This document shows, piece by piece, positions 1-11,813 of a DNA stretch of 64,000 nt (within the stretch, counting starts at the first letter, position 1; the number at the start of each line of letters is the position of its first letter). A program made the position numbers and the translations under genes. This DNA comes from Adiantum capillus-veneris. Its lineage: Eukaryota > Streptophyta > Polypodiopsida > Polypodiales > Pteridaceae. Under the pieces are notes generated by a model. It saw nothing but the letters and a program-made list of their open reading frames with translations. It did not search any database and was not told the DNA's origin. The DNA is taken from NCBI GenBank assembly GCA_014529385.2, contig CM043942.1, positions 51,524,774 through 51,588,773 of the forward strand. The letters are read 5' to 3'.

Positions 1-56
1 GCATTCATAATATCTTTGGTTGGTTGTATTCTACGTTTTCCACAACAGCCACACAT
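1..56. other. Left flank of copia element 1
   Basis: Short unique-looking sequence before the first retrotransposon. No coding or repeat signal is visible. It should continue directly into the sequence after 5302 in an unoccupied allele. Confidence 0.5.
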
Positions 57-61
57 AAAAT
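57..61. repeat. TSD of copia element 1, left copy (AAAAT)
   Basis: AAAAT immediately precedes the LTR's TG and is repeated exactly at 5298-5302 after the 3' LTR's CA. A 5-bp duplication is the usual footprint of a retrotransposon integrase and fixes both element ends. Confidence 0.85.
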
Positions 62-343
62 TGTAGACATGTAGTAGTGTTAGTGTGTATACGCGCTTCA
101 CCAGGGGCACTTTTGTCCCACTGAGTTTTTCCCCCTGGACATCCGGTGTGAAAGGACACCTTATCTCTTAGGGTCTCATATAAGCTTTGTAGCTCTGAGT
201 TTGTAAATACTCTATTATTCTAATACAGAGAGATAGACTATAGAGATCTCGTACGCAAGCTCTATGTCTTCTCCTTCTCCATCTTCTTCCTACTCTGAGT
301 TGCTATCTTCCTTCTGTTTCCTGTTTCATCATCATCATCAACA
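62..343 (+). repeat. 5' LTR of Ty1/copia element 1
   Basis: A 282-bp direct repeat of 4956-5297, starting TGTAGACATG and ending CAACA. It is followed two bases later by a methionine-tRNA primer site, which identifies it as the upstream LTR. The two LTRs differ by scattered substitutions, and the 3' copy carries an extra 65-bp unit, so this copy keeps the simpler structure. Confidence 0.9.
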
Positions 344-345
344 AT

Positions 346-357
346 TGGTATCAGAGC
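346..357 (+). promoter_or_regulatory. Primer binding site, initiator Met-tRNA type
   Basis: TGGTATCAGAGC is complementary to the 3' end of plant initiator methionine tRNA, the common primer of Ty1/copia elements. It begins two bases after the 5' LTR. Confidence 0.9.
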
Positions 358-741
358 AAGGTGATTTCCAAGGCCTCTACTTGCGTTTTTGCGTCCGCGC
401 GCGCAATCGCAGTTTTCAGGCAGTTTTCGGAAAATTTTCTCGTGGGATCATCCTCGACGTTCCGGAGTATTCTCAAAAGGCGACCTAAGGTTTTACCCCC
501 CTTTTGAAGCCGTTCGAGCCCTCAGAATTTTGTTCTGAGCAGCGTAGCAGAAGTTACTTTTCGGAGGCATTTAGATCAAGAGGGTGTGCTTTTTGACAGA
601 TTTTCTTCAAGTAAACAGTTCTTTTGGGAAGCAGCTTGTCTTAGCTTTGTGCTGAGATTTTGTGTAGAGTTTTTCTTGCATTGGAGAGGAGATTTGTGAA
701 TCTCTTGGAGGTTCTTTTGCTCTCTTGTGTGCATCCACAGT

Positions 742-1598
742 ATGGCTCAATCTACGGAGAAAGAGATTTTTGGTGCGTTTACATCCGAAGACAAATTGGA
801 TAGTACCAACTATTCTCTTTGGTCTTTTATGGCCAAAATATTTTGGTTGGTAAAAGATTGTGGGATTATGTATGTGGAGATGAAGTTCTTCAAGGTATCA
901 TTGCACCTGCCACGCCTGGTCGTGGTGCAGCTGTTGGTGCAGGACCCTTACAAGTCACTCCAGAGCAAAAGAAATGGGATACTAAAGATGCACAAGCTAT
1001 GGCTGTGATTGCCTTAACCATAAAGAGGACAATCACACCACATATTAGATCTTGCAGAACTTCTAAGGATGCTTGGGACACTCTGCAAGCTATGTTTGGA
1101 GGAAGAAACGCTGCCAGAATAGAGTTTTTGAAGAAACAACTTGACAAAATACAGATGGACGAAGGTGACGATATCGTCGAGAATCTTATAAAAATCAAGG
1201 ATCTTAAAGAGCAATTTCTTAGCATTAACAAAGTGATTCCAGAGAAGGACTTGGTTTCCAAAACACTCAATTCACTACCACCATCTTATTTGACTTTTCA
1301 GACTTCTTTGACTCTGTCTTTACGAGCTAATCCTGAGCCTCTTCATTTTGAAGAGTTAGTGGCTTTGGTATTGTAGAAGGATCAATCACGTAAGAACAAG
1401 TCTTTATAGGTGGATGGTATGGATCATGCTCTTGTTGTACAGAACAAAAACAAGGGTAAAGAGAGTGCTCATCACTCCAAGTCTGGTGGAGGACAGTCTT
1501 CAGAGAAGTCTAAAGGTGATTCCGACAAGTCCAAGAAGAAAGGTAAATGTCACAACTGCAAGAAACCTGGTCACTACATTAGTGAGTGTAAAAAGTGA
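742..1598 (+). pseudogene. Ty1/copia gag, broken
   Basis: The nucleocapsid/capsid gene of the element. The ATG at 742 opens a frame (starting MAQSTEKEIF) that shifts by one base near 840-860. It then continues to an in-frame TAG at 1374-1376, with a further stop just after. The middle resembles the UBN2-type gag of plant copia elements (about 980-1370). A zinc knuckle of the CX2CX4HX4C form lies near 1549-1590 and would bind genomic RNA. A TGA at 1596-1598 then interrupts the path to the protease. Start chosen because it is the first ATG after the leader in the correct frame. The gene cannot give full-length Gag. Confidence 0.85.
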
Positions 1599-4500
1599 AT
1601 TTCTAAAGAAAAGAAGAAAGAGTCAAGTTTGGTTGTTTCAGCTTCTAGTGATTCTTCTACAGCTAAAGAAGAGTCTGCAAACTTTGTGCAGGATTCTTAT
1701 GCTTTCTTAGTATGTTCAGATTTTTCTGCTTACAGTGTTGACGAGACACAAATGATTTGGTACTTTGATAGTGGTGCATCCAGGCATATTACTTCAAGGA
1801 AGGATTTGTTTTGTTCATTGGATGCAGCTCCAACAGGAAAGAAGGTGACATGTGCAAATAATGCTTCTTATCCAATCAAAGGCGTTGGTAAGATTTTGAT
1901 TACCATTTCAGATTGTTCTGATTTATGCTTGCCAGATGTCTTATATGTTCCAGGGATCAAGAAGAATTTGTTGTCTGTATTCTCTCTTGCAAAAAATGGT
2001 CTTCGGGTCATTTTTGAGGATGACAGACGTGTTGTACGAGATCGAGAGAATGGTTATTCTCTTATCACTACAGGTACACTGGAAAATGGACTATATGTGC
2101 TAGATCGTTATGAAAAGCAGATTCAGGTATGTATTGCAGAAACAAAGACTCGGGCCATGCAGGATGCTGAGTTGTGGCATGCTAGATTTGGGCATGTTGG
2201 TTATGGCAGTTTGATGACTTTACAACGTCATAATATGGCATGATTTGTCTTTATTGGAGATGCCACCAAGACATGTATGTGAAGGTTGCGTTCTTGGAAA
2301 GATGCACAGATTTGCATTTTCGCAGGATGGTTCAGTTAGAGGGACACGAAAGTTGCAGCTTGTACACAGTGATGAATGTGGTCCTTATGAGGACGCCATC
2401 TATGGGAAACAGCCTTTAATTTGTGACCTTCATTGATGTTTTGTTGGGTGTATCTACTCAAAGCAAAGTCAAATGTGTTTGCAATTTTTCAACATTCTGT
2501 CGCCATGGTTGAAAATGAAACAGGTTGCAAAGTACAGACTCTTCGTACCGATCGAGGAGGTGAATACATGTCAGGTGCATTTAAGGATTTTTTGGGAAAG
2601 AAAGGCATTAAACACCAATGCACTATGCCATACACACCACAACAGAATGGTGTTGCAGAAAGGAAGAACAGGTCTTTAATGGAGACGGCTAGATGTATGC
2701 TCAGGGCTAAGAGTTTGCCTCATAAGCTATGGATGGAGGCAGTTGCTTGTGAAACACATGTTTTGAACAGGTGTCCTACTCATGCCTTGAAGACCATTAC
2801 TCCATATGAAGCTTGGTATGACAGAAAACCTTCAGTCAGTTATCTTCGTGTTTTTTGGTTGTCTTGCTTATGCTCACATCCCTCAACAGTTACGTGGGAA
2901 GCTTGATGATAAGGCAATCAAATGTATATTTGTGGGGTACAGTAGTGGAAGTAAAGGTTATATATACTTTACATCCTGCTACAAACAAGATTTTTGAAAG
3001 TCGTGATGTAATTTTTGCAGAAACTACTGCTCAACCTATGGTTGCTTTTGATGTACCATCATGCAGACACATGATGTATTTGAAGGTTTGCTTCCTTCTT
3101 TTGTGGAGAATCAAGAATCACAATAGGTTGATAATCTTGATCATTCTTTTGATCAGCATGTGACACCTCATGATGTAGAGGAAATTGTGCGTGAAGAGCA
3201 AAAAGTTCTCAGGGAAGAAATAACCTTGCCTAAATGGGTTCAAAAAACTTTGCAGGATAGCAAGTTGGATGCACCGTTACCACGAAAACACGTGATGGTA
3301 CTACTTTTGGCAGAGAGCAAGTAGATTTGGCTTGCTTTAGCACTCTTTGTGATGCATATGAGCCTGATTCATTTGAACAAGCTTTAGAGTTTTTTCAGTG
3401 GAAAGATGCTATGCAGCAAGAAATTGATTCTATTCATAAGAATCATACATGGGATCTATGGACTTGCCTACAGGTAAAAAGCCTATTGGTACAAAGTGGG
3501 TATTTAAGGTAAAAAGGAAACAAGATGGTACTGGTTGACAAATACAAAGCAAAGCTTGTGGCAAAAGGCTATGCGCAACAGAAAGGCATAGATTATGATG
3601 AAACCTTTGCTCCTACTTCTCGTGCGTCCACAGTTAGATCACTAGTTGCAATTGCTGCTCATCATGGTTGGAAAGTGCATCAGTTGGATACAAAACTGCT
3701 TTTTTGAATGGTGATTTGCAGGAAGAAGTTTATGTAAGTCAACCAAGTGGTTTTGTTGTAAAAGGTCAAGAGCAAAAGGTATGTAGATTGCGTAAGCTTT
3801 GTATGGTCTCAAACAGGCTCCAAGAGCATGGTATGAGAAGATACATACTTATTTGATTGGCCAGGGATTTCAGAATAGTCCAACAAAAAGTACTTTGTAT
3901 GTCAAAAAGAGAGATAGAGTTCTCATTATGCTAACACTTTATGTGCATGATATGCTTCTTACAGGCAATACTACAGATGAAATTGAAGCGTTTAAATATG
4001 CTTTGAGAAAAACCTTTGAGATGTCTGATCTTGGTTTGCTACATTATTACTTGGGTATTCAATTTGTACAATCAGAGGATGGCATATACATGTTGTAGGC
4101 AAAATATTTGCATAAAATTTTGGACAAGTTTGGTATGAAAAATTGTAAACCAATCTCTACACCCGTAGAAACTGGATCAAAGTTGAGCATGCACGATGCT
4201 GGAGAACCTTTGATGTATATACTTACGGATCAGTGGTTGGTTGCTTGATATATTTGGCAGGCAACACTCATCCAGACATTCAATTTGGGGTTTTCACAAG
4301 CAAGCAGATTTATGTACAGCCCAGGTATGCATCATTGGCAGGCTGTGAAGCGCATACTTCGTTACTTTCAGTACCCCTAATCTTTCCATGTTCTTTCCAA
4401 GGGGGTATATGTATGGAAAGCACAGTTCTATGCAACTTCTTGGTTACAGCGATTCAGATTGGGGGCTGGTGATTTTGACACATGACATTCCACAAGTGGG

Positions 4501-4904
4501 AATTGTTTTTTCTTGGGAAATGCATGTATATCTTGGCTAAGCAAGAAGCAACCCACAGTGGCTACATCAACTTGTGAAGCTAAGTACAGGGCAGCTTTCA
4601 CGGCAATAGTTGATTGTGTATAGATACGCAGGTTATTGGCAGATCTTTGTGAGTGTCAACGGACACACACCACCATTTTCACTGACAGTCAGAGTGCTAT
4701 GGCAGTTGCAAGGAATCCAGTATTTCATGCAAGAACAAAGCACATAGAGGTTCACTACCACTATGTCAGGGAAAGGCTACATGCAAGGGAGATCACACTA
4801 ACTTACTGTCCTACACAGGATAACATTGCACATCTATTTACGAAGGCGTTATCACGAGAAAAGTTTGAAGCTTTCCGAAAAGCTTTGGCCTTACTCTCAT
4901 ACAC
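1599..4904 (+). pseudogene. Ty1/copia pol (protease-integrase-RT-RNase H), broken
   Basis: Domain order is protease, integrase, reverse transcriptase, RNase H, which defines Ty1/copia. The protease core DSGASRHIT lies at about 1768-1794. The pre-integrase motif LWHARFGHV is near 2176 and the CX2C of the integrase zinc finger near 2280-2300. The integrase segment holding DRGGEYMS and NGVAERKNRS spans 2555-2680. The RT opens with [13 protein letters not shown] near 3543. RNase H with FTDSQSAMAV ends near 4900. At least six frameshifts or stops break the frame (about 2240, 2435, 2855, 3165, 3700, 4098). The RT active site reads YVHD (about 3940) where YVDD is expected, so one catalytic Asp is lost. 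Clearly dead. Confidence 0.9.
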
Positions 4905-4945
4905 ATGATGATCTGCTACCTTGTACGGATTCACACTATCACTAC

Positions 4946-4953
4946 AGGGGGGA
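4946..4953 (+). promoter_or_regulatory. Polypurine tract of copia element 1
   Basis: AGGGGGGA directly upstream of the 3' LTR. This is the expected primer for plus-strand DNA synthesis. Confidence 0.75.
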
Positions 4954-4955
4954 TT

Positions 4956-5297
4956 TGTAGACATGTAGTAGTGTTAGTGTGTATATGCGCTTCACTAGGG
5001 GCACTTTGTCCCACTGGGTTTTTCCCCCTAGACATCTGGTGTGAAAGGACACCTTATCTCTTAGGGTCTCATATAAGCTTTGTAGCTCTGAGTTTGTAAA
5101 TACTCTATTATTCTAATACAGAGAGATAGACTACAGAGATCTCGTACGCAAGCTCTGTGTCTTCTCCTTCTCCATCTTCTTCCTACTCTAAGCTGCTATC
5201 TTCCTTCTGTTTCCTATTTCATTGTCTTCTCCTTCTCCATCTTCTTCCTACTCTGAGTTGCTATCTTCCTTCGTTTCCTGTCTCATCATCTTCAACA
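4956..5297 (+). repeat. 3' LTR of Ty1/copia element 1, with internal duplication
   Basis: A 342-bp repeat of 62-343. The extra length comes from a tandem copy of a pyrimidine-rich unit of about 65 bp (5160-5224 and 5225-5288, both starting TCTTCTCCTTCTCC). The 5' LTR has this unit once. It ends CAACA followed by the AAAAT target duplication. The duplication probably arose after insertion, by replication slippage or unequal exchange. Confidence 0.9.
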
Positions 5298-5302
5298 AAA
5301 AT
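5298..5302. repeat. TSD of copia element 1, right copy (AAAAT)
   Basis: Exact match to 57-61. Confidence 0.85.
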
Positions 5303-6682
5303 TGAGTTCCCGACATTTTGGGTTAACATCCATGGTTGTCCATGACATGGATGCAACTACCCCTGCATAGAATCTTGTGTAGCCATTGTACCCATTGTTT
5401 CACTACCCTATTGACAACATCTATCTCCTCCTCTCCTCCTCCTCTCTTGCCTTTTCAAACTCAAGTATGTTGTCAATGGCACTACTGACAACCACCAAGT
5501 TATACCCCCTCCTCTCTTGTCTTTTCAAGATAATTGTGTTGTCAATGGACTATTGACAACCACCAAGTTATGCACTCCTCCTCTTTCTTGCATGTCCAAG
5601 GTTCCACATAGGTTGTCCCCATAAATAAAGGATGGTGATATGCCCTAGTCTCTAGTTTCTCTAGTGTGACACAAGCATGATATAGAGGTAGGGAGACATT
5701 ATTAATATTATGCAATCTATTATGATTGAAACTCTTCATGAGAGGAGAGAGAGATAGAGAAGAGAGAGAGAGAGAGAGTGGAAAGAACCTTATTATGAGC
5801 CAAGCAGAGAATGATTCAATCAGTGTCATTAGAAGAAGAGGTAGTGGTTGGAATGAAGAAGTGGGCTAGAGTGAGAGGGGAAAATACATTACCAATTGTC
5901 ATCCTAATCATCATCAACAGCATTTTGGGAGAATGTTGGTCATCTACATCCCTCCAAAGTGATTGTGGTCATGACTTGTAGCAGTAGAGTCTTACCTCTA
6001 GTGTAAAGACTAGGATTAACAATTCCAAGTCTCAAGCATTAACCATGTCGATTTGTTGTAAGGTGTATCTAACATCAGCAAATCCAAGTATCTATATCTA
6101 TTGTAAATTTGTATTAATCACAAAGTGGTATTGACAAGCTTGTATCCTCATTATTAACTTGCTTATGAAAAAGCACATAGTTATGTGGTTCAAATTTTGG
6201 GAATTGGTTTATTAGGAAATATCTTGGAAGATACATGCATTTGGATGAAATGGAAAAAGGCAAAGTGATGAAAAGTGGTAGCCCTGGTGAGGGAGGCAAG
6301 TGGCAAAGGAGGTTGCACAAACATGGAGTCTGCATGAATGAGGAGACTGCCATGCGGTGGTGCAGGTGTAGTGTGATTTCTTTTAATCATGCAAGGCTCA
6401 TATACTAGGCATGCCCCTCTTGCGCTACAATGGTTTAGGCTAGTGTCTTTGTCTAACATTCAAGGTTCTGAGCTCAATTGTGAGCCATTGCTACAGAGTG
6501 CGATTGAATAAAATAAGACTTGCACACAAATTGAATCTCCAAAAATTTGTCTAATAGGAATATGTGGATTGTAGTATGTTTCCACCACAACCAAAAAAAA
6601 GAGAAAATCAAAGATACTTTAGTAGATTCTCTCTCCCTCTCGCCTGATCAAAGCCTTTGCCTCTTTTTCTATTCCCGGTGCT

Positions 6683-6685
<3 letters not shown>
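5303..6685. other. Noncoding stretch with short local repeats
   Basis: No credible gene. At about 5408-5600 an imperfect unit of roughly 85 bp recurs two to three times. It combines a pyrimidine-rich stretch (CTCCTCTCTTG-CTTTTCAA) with GTTGTCAATGG...TTGACAAC, itself partly self-complementary. A (GA)n run lies at about 5740-5780. The short minus-strand frames at 6114-6459 lack motifs or codon bias and are not called. Confidence 0.5.

Positions 6686-6733
<48 letters not shown>
6686..6733. repeat. (TC)n microsatellite, left flank of LINE
   Basis: About 24 TC units ending exactly where the LINE leader begins. A similar tract follows the LINE's 3' end. Confidence 0.9.
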
Positions 6734-6736
<3 letters not shown>

Positions 6737-6961
6737 GCAGCCGTTTTTTGACCTAGTAGACAGCAGTCCACTCTTTTGATCATAACTTCTTCATCCGAAC
6801 TCCGATTTGGGTGATCTATAGCCTCAATCGAAGAGCACGAAGTCCTCTACGCATTGATGTAAAGACAGAAATTTTCAGAGTTATGGAAAGTGTTTCTGTA
6901 GCAGCATTTTCGAAGTGAACAAGTTCAACAAAATTGATTCTCATCTCCTATTTTACATACA

Positions 6962-7911
6962 ATGTCTTCCGGCACTCGCAAGGGTTCTTCTTCTTCAACA
7001 AGGTCCACAACCATTGTGGAAAATGATCCAAAATCTCCTAAGTGTGGAGATAGCAACACAACCACCCAACCAACGACATCGGAAACCATGATCATGGCGT
7101 ACTTGGTATCATTGCAAGAGACCGTAAACAAACAAGGCGAAGACTTACGAGCACTTGCAATGGAGAATGGCACACTAAGGGTACTTGTGGTTGAGAATGA
7201 GAATCTCAAGAGGACACTTGAGATGCAAACAACACGTTTGATGCAACTTGAAGAGGAAGTCAAGGAATGTAAACGCTCTCTTGTGGACTTGAATGCTTTG
7301 AAGGAGCGGATGAGCAAAGTAGAGCATGACCATGTATTGAAAGAGGAGAAATTTGACACTATGAGCGGGATGTATGCGACATGAAAAATGTATGCACAAA
7401 CAAGTCTTGGGCTGATGTATGTGGTAGCAATGTGGTTTCTAATTCCTCACTCATGCAAGCTATGGTTCAAACAAAGAATGTTGAGAATGTAGATGTGGAG
7501 GAGTTGAAGGAACGGGAGCGACGTTCCAAGAACATTGTTATTCGTGGAATTCCCGAAGAGAAGTTAGAGACACCTCCTTCTCTTGCCATTGTTATTGAAG
7601 ATTTCTTCAAAACCCACTTTGGCATGTCCGGAGTTATGGTCTATGGAGCACATAGAGTGGGGAAGCAAGGAGCTCCTCGCTCGGGAGAACGGCCAATTGT
7701 ATGCACCATGCCGGATGAGACCAAGCGAAAGATTATCCTTGATAATAGTTGGATCTATTTGAGGAATACAAAATGTTTTGTATGTGAAGATCGCACTATT
7801 AAGCAACAAAATATGCGTCGCAAGGCATATGAGGAAAAGAATAATAAAAACAAGGAAATCTCTCATGAAGAAAATGTGCCCAAGGAGGAGGCAAGTCTCT
7901 CAAGCAAATAG
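6962..7911 (+). pseudogene. LINE ORF1: coiled-coil/RRM nucleic-acid chaperone, frameshifted
   Basis: Two overlapping frames (6962-7384 and 7381-7911) meet at an ATGA and together give one L1-ORF1p-like protein. The first has a Ser/Thr-rich head and a heptad-rich helix (about 7140-7370, e.g. ENENLKRTLEMQTTRLMQLE), the expected trimerising coiled coil. The second has an RRM-like core beginning RSKNIVIRGIPE (about 7525) and a C-terminal segment with RPIVCTM and FVCEDRTIKQQ (about 7690-7810). This matches the Transposase_22 family. Such proteins coat LINE RNA. Flowering-plant L1 ORF1 usually has an RRM plus CCHC knuckle instead. The one-base shift is more likely a mutation than programmed, but the ATGA overlap leaves stop-restart possible. 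Confidence 0.8.
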
Positions 7912-10900
7912 GGATGCGTGACCTATGAGACCGAGTTACAATTGAAAATAGGCTTTTGGAATTGTAATGGATACCCATGGAATGCGGGGGTTGGCATTGA
8001 TGAACTAACAAGCAAAGCCGATGTTGTACTTCTTGTTGAAACTTGGGAGCATGATACACAAAGGATTAACGGCTTGGAGGATTACAATGTACATTCATTG
8101 ATGTGGTCGAAGAATCTCAAGCAACGAAGAGGACAAGGAGGTTAGCATGTATGGTTAAGAAAGGATTGGAAGATTTTGTATCAATTGTGAAAGATGACAA
8201 GTACAAACGTTATGTATGGTTGAAAATTATGACACCAAAAGAGCACCCACTTTTGTAGCCGGTTGCTACATTCCTCATCATGATTCTCCCTTTTATGCTT
8301 GCATGGATAGAGATCAACCATTTTCTGATTTGGAAGAGGACATTGCTTATTTCAAAGGTGAAGGTGATGTTATTGTATTTGGGGATATGAATGCTCGCAC
8401 AAAAACATTGCAACATGATACTCAACAATTTGATATGCCATACATTTCAAGGGAGTTGGAGGAAGTTCACTTGTATGATCGTACTTCAATGGATGAGAAA
8501 GAGCCCGATCACTATGGAAAGTTACTTTTACACATGTGTAATAGCACGGGTATGCTCATTGCCAATGGTGTATCTTTGTGGAGTGGAACCAATGGATTTA
8601 CATATAGAAGACATAATGGGGATAGTGTGATTGACTATATGCTACTCTCTGAAGCCATCATGTATCGCATAAAGAGTTTTATGTTTGGTCAATGGACCCG
8701 GGAATCGGACCATTGCACCTTATGTATTGACCTTTCATGTGGAGAAGCAACTAAGCATGATAATCTCAGCCAAAGGAAAGAGAAGTTATCACTATGTATG
8801 GATTTCAAACGGGCACCAATGTACATTGAAATGGTTGAGCAAAAATTATGGATGACAAAGCTTCAATGTGATGCACCATTGGAAACTAAATGGGAAGCTT
8901 TCAAGAAAGCTATTTGTTCTTGTGCGGAAGAATGCTTTGCCATAAAGCATCTCCATGGTATCAACAAAGATAGATCACGCAAAAGGTGGTTTGATAAAGA
9001 ATGTCAAGATGCTCGAAAGTCCTTGATAAAGCTTGATGCAACTATGGACAAAGACAACTATCAAAGTCATTTGCATACATACAAGGCATTGATTCAAAAG
9101 AAGAGAAGAAGATGGGAAATAAAGCAACAAGAATTTCAAGTCCAAGAAAAGGCACATGCATGTGGAAGATTTTGGAGAAACTTGAGAGGCAAGCGGGTTG
9201 AGAATTTTGGTAACTTGAGTCTAGTGGATATGTACACACATTGTAGGCAATTATATGAGCAAGAAAATACTGAAAAAATGCCATTTTATGGTTCACTCCC
9301 ATGTATGCCGTCTTTTTTTACTATTGAGGATGTATGCGATGGGCTTGAAAAGTTGGCCACTCGTAAAGCGGGAGATCTTCAAGGTATCAAGCCGGAGATG
9401 ATCAAATGGACGGGAGATTTTACCCATGAGTGGATGTGTGATATGTTCAACCTTGCACTTCAACATGGTATGCCTTATGATTGGAGTACTAATTGGGTTA
9501 AGCCTTTGCATAAAGGAGGGGATGTAAAGAATGTAAGCAACTACCGGACTATAATGATTGGGTCTCTTATGGCAAAGTTATTTGGGTGCATAATGGAGAT
9601 GAAATTGAGTGATTGGGCTGAAGAGAATGACAAGCGTGCAAAGGGACAAGCGGGTTTTCGTCGATGCCATAGCACCATTGATCATCTTGTCACTCTTCGT
9701 GTTCTCATGGAGGAAAGTCGGTTGAAAGGCAAGCGATTGTATTGTTGTTTTGTGGACTTTAAGAAAGCCTTTGATATGATTCCACGTAACAATTTGTGGA
9801 GAAGGATGGAAGAACTCCAAGTGCCAAGTGAGTTTATGCTTGCGGTTTCTCGAATCTATGAGAAGGTGATTTGTCAATTGCGCATGGGAAGAGAAATTTC
9901 AGAAATTTTTGTAAGCACTATGGGGTTAAACAAGGATGTCCATTGTCACCAACTCTCTTTGGTTTATGCATCGATCAATTGGAACAAATGGTACTTGACT
10001 TTATGCAAGAAGAAGGCATTGAAGAGGTCACTATTTGCAATGCGGTAATCATGCTTTTGTTGTATGCGGATGATGTAGTGCTTCTAGCACACACTTTAGA
10101 AGATGCACAAAAGCTTATGGTTGTCCTTGAGAACTTTTGCTTGCATAGTGGGCTGATTGTAAATGAATCCAAAACAAAGGTTATGCTTGTGAAAACCAAC
10201 CATAAGGAGAAGCCATGCATTGTGTACAACAACGAGACACTTGAAGTTGTTGAGAGCTTTAAGTACCTTGGCCTTGAGGTTCCATCCAATCACAAGTGGC
10301 ATGAATGTGCTATGCGTCGTTTGGAAGCGGGAAAGAGAGCATATTATGCATTTGAGAACATGTGTAATGCGGGAAACATCAAGTGTTGGGTTCTCAAGAA
10401 GTATCTTTTTGATGCATTGGTGACACCGGTTCTTCTTTATGGAGTTGAAGTGTGGGGTGGGAGCATCTCAAAGTCTACTTGGAAAGAGTTTGAGAATGTC
10501 CAAAAGCGTTTTCTTACAAACTTTCTCCAAGTTAAGACACAAACACCATATATGCTCCTACTTCTTGAGTCGGGATCTCTTCCAATTGAGGTTATGGGCA
10601 TGGAAAGGGTTGTGGAGTACATGATAAAGATGCGTCAAAACCCTCACATCGACTTCCTACAATTGCATGGGAAGCAAGCAAAAAAGTTCAAAAGACGCAT
10701 AAAAGCAAGATCTTGAGCACGGGATGGATGCAAGACATAAAGAAGTGGTTTGGGAGATGGGATGCATTACACTTGCTACATGATGCTTCAATTGACTCTC
10801 AAGTGAATGAAGCTTTTCTACAACGCCAATGTATTACGGCTTGGGAGAAATCCGGTGGGTCACGCTTCATACATTACACCACCTATATTGCCCCCAACTA

Positions 10901-11305
10901 CAAAACCATGTTCTTCGCTGAGAGAGGAAACCGTACTCACACTTATATGCTTGAGCCTATTCCTTGTCCGTGATACGCACTATCGCAGCAATTCGGCTTA
11001 GCTCCCATTTCCTTCGATGCGAGATAGGGCGTTGGGGCAATGGAGAAGAGTCAAATCGATTGTGCACATTATGCTCACTGCAAGTTCGAGAGTCTGAGTA
11101 CCACACACTACTAGAGTGCTCAGCTTTTGATCACATCCGAACTTGCTTCTCTCACATTTTCAGCCATAACTTAGACCTACACACTTTCCTCTCCCAGCCA
11201 AAGTGTGGGCTCTCCATTGCGACTCTCATCACTACAATTTTGGAGCATCGAGAGTCACTCATCAGCCGTACACATACTACATCACATGTAACTTTGGTCC
11301 CATAG
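7912..11305 (+). pseudogene. LINE ORF2: AP-like endonuclease and reverse transcriptase, frameshifted
   Basis: Nicks target DNA and reverse transcribes LINE RNA at the nick. The N-terminal exonuclease-endonuclease-phosphatase domain shows GFWNCNG (about 7950), LLVETW (about 8030), GDMNAR (about 8385) and SDHC (about 8706). The RT has KPLHKGGDVKNVSNYRTI (about 9500), VDFKKAFD (about 9756) and an intact YADD (about 10060). A C-terminal C-X2-C...H-X4-C motif near 11060-11120 is typical of L1 ORF2. Frameshifts occur near 8140, 8215, 9900, 10712 and 10975. It lies in the same frame as the second half of ORF1, separated by one TAG (7909-7911), with no ATG before the endonuclease motif. Confidence 0.88.
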
Positions 11306-11339
11306 GTCATATTTGACCTCCGAGGACGATAATAAAATC

Positions 11340-11352
11340 TTCTATCTATCTA

Positions 11353-11406
<54 letters not shown>

Positions 11407-11412
11407 CTCTCT
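11340..11412. repeat. (TCTA)n/(TC)n tract at LINE 3' end
   Basis: About four TCTA units (to 11358) run into a (TC)n tract broken once by CTTC. It starts right after the AATAAAATC of the LINE. It may be part LINE tail and part target microsatellite. Confidence 0.85.
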
Positions 11413-11762
11413 GTGACTATGTGTGTGCAAGGTGGGGCCAAGGAGAGGGCGCAATATGTGTCTCCACGAGGGAAGAGTTTTGGGACAAAGAGGTTGCAAG
11501 GATAGGGTTTTGGGGAGGCACCTCTCCACCTGTGTGTGTGCAAGGTGGGGATGAGGGCACAGAATAGCAAGTGTGTCGCATGAGGTAGAGCTTTGACTTG
11601 GATTTTCAAAGGGATGGCCATCTTATTATTGATTGAATTTATTTTTGTTTGATCCAATAGGTGCTACACATTTTGAAGAATCAACAAAACTTCTCTCTTT
11701 CACTCTTAAATAAAAAGTGATGCCATTTTTCAAGCTTTGCATGAGGTGCCATTTTGGGACTG

Positions 11763-11813
<51 letters not shown>

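Larger units (their letters stand above)
6734..11358 (+). mobile_element. L1-type LINE, near full length, inactivated
   Basis: A non-LTR retrotransposon with leader (6734-6961), ORF1 (coiled coil plus RNA-binding domain) and ORF2 (endonuclease, reverse transcriptase, C-terminal zinc motif). A short 3' region ends AATAAAATC and then (TCTA)n/(TC)n instead of a plain poly(A). No LTRs are present. The presence of leader and ORF1 shows it is not 5'-truncated, unlike most LINE copies. Both ORFs are frameshifted, so it is not autonomous today. Exact ends are blurred because TC repeats lie on both sides. Confidence 0.85.

Noticed and set aside
6114-6459. Two overlapping minus-strand genes
   Set aside because: No motif, no start context, composition of noncoding DNA.
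7381-7384. Programmed translational coupling (ATGA) in LINE ORF1
   Set aside because: Possible, but coiled coil and RRM normally form one protein, and the same element has five other frameshifts, so mutation is the simpler view.
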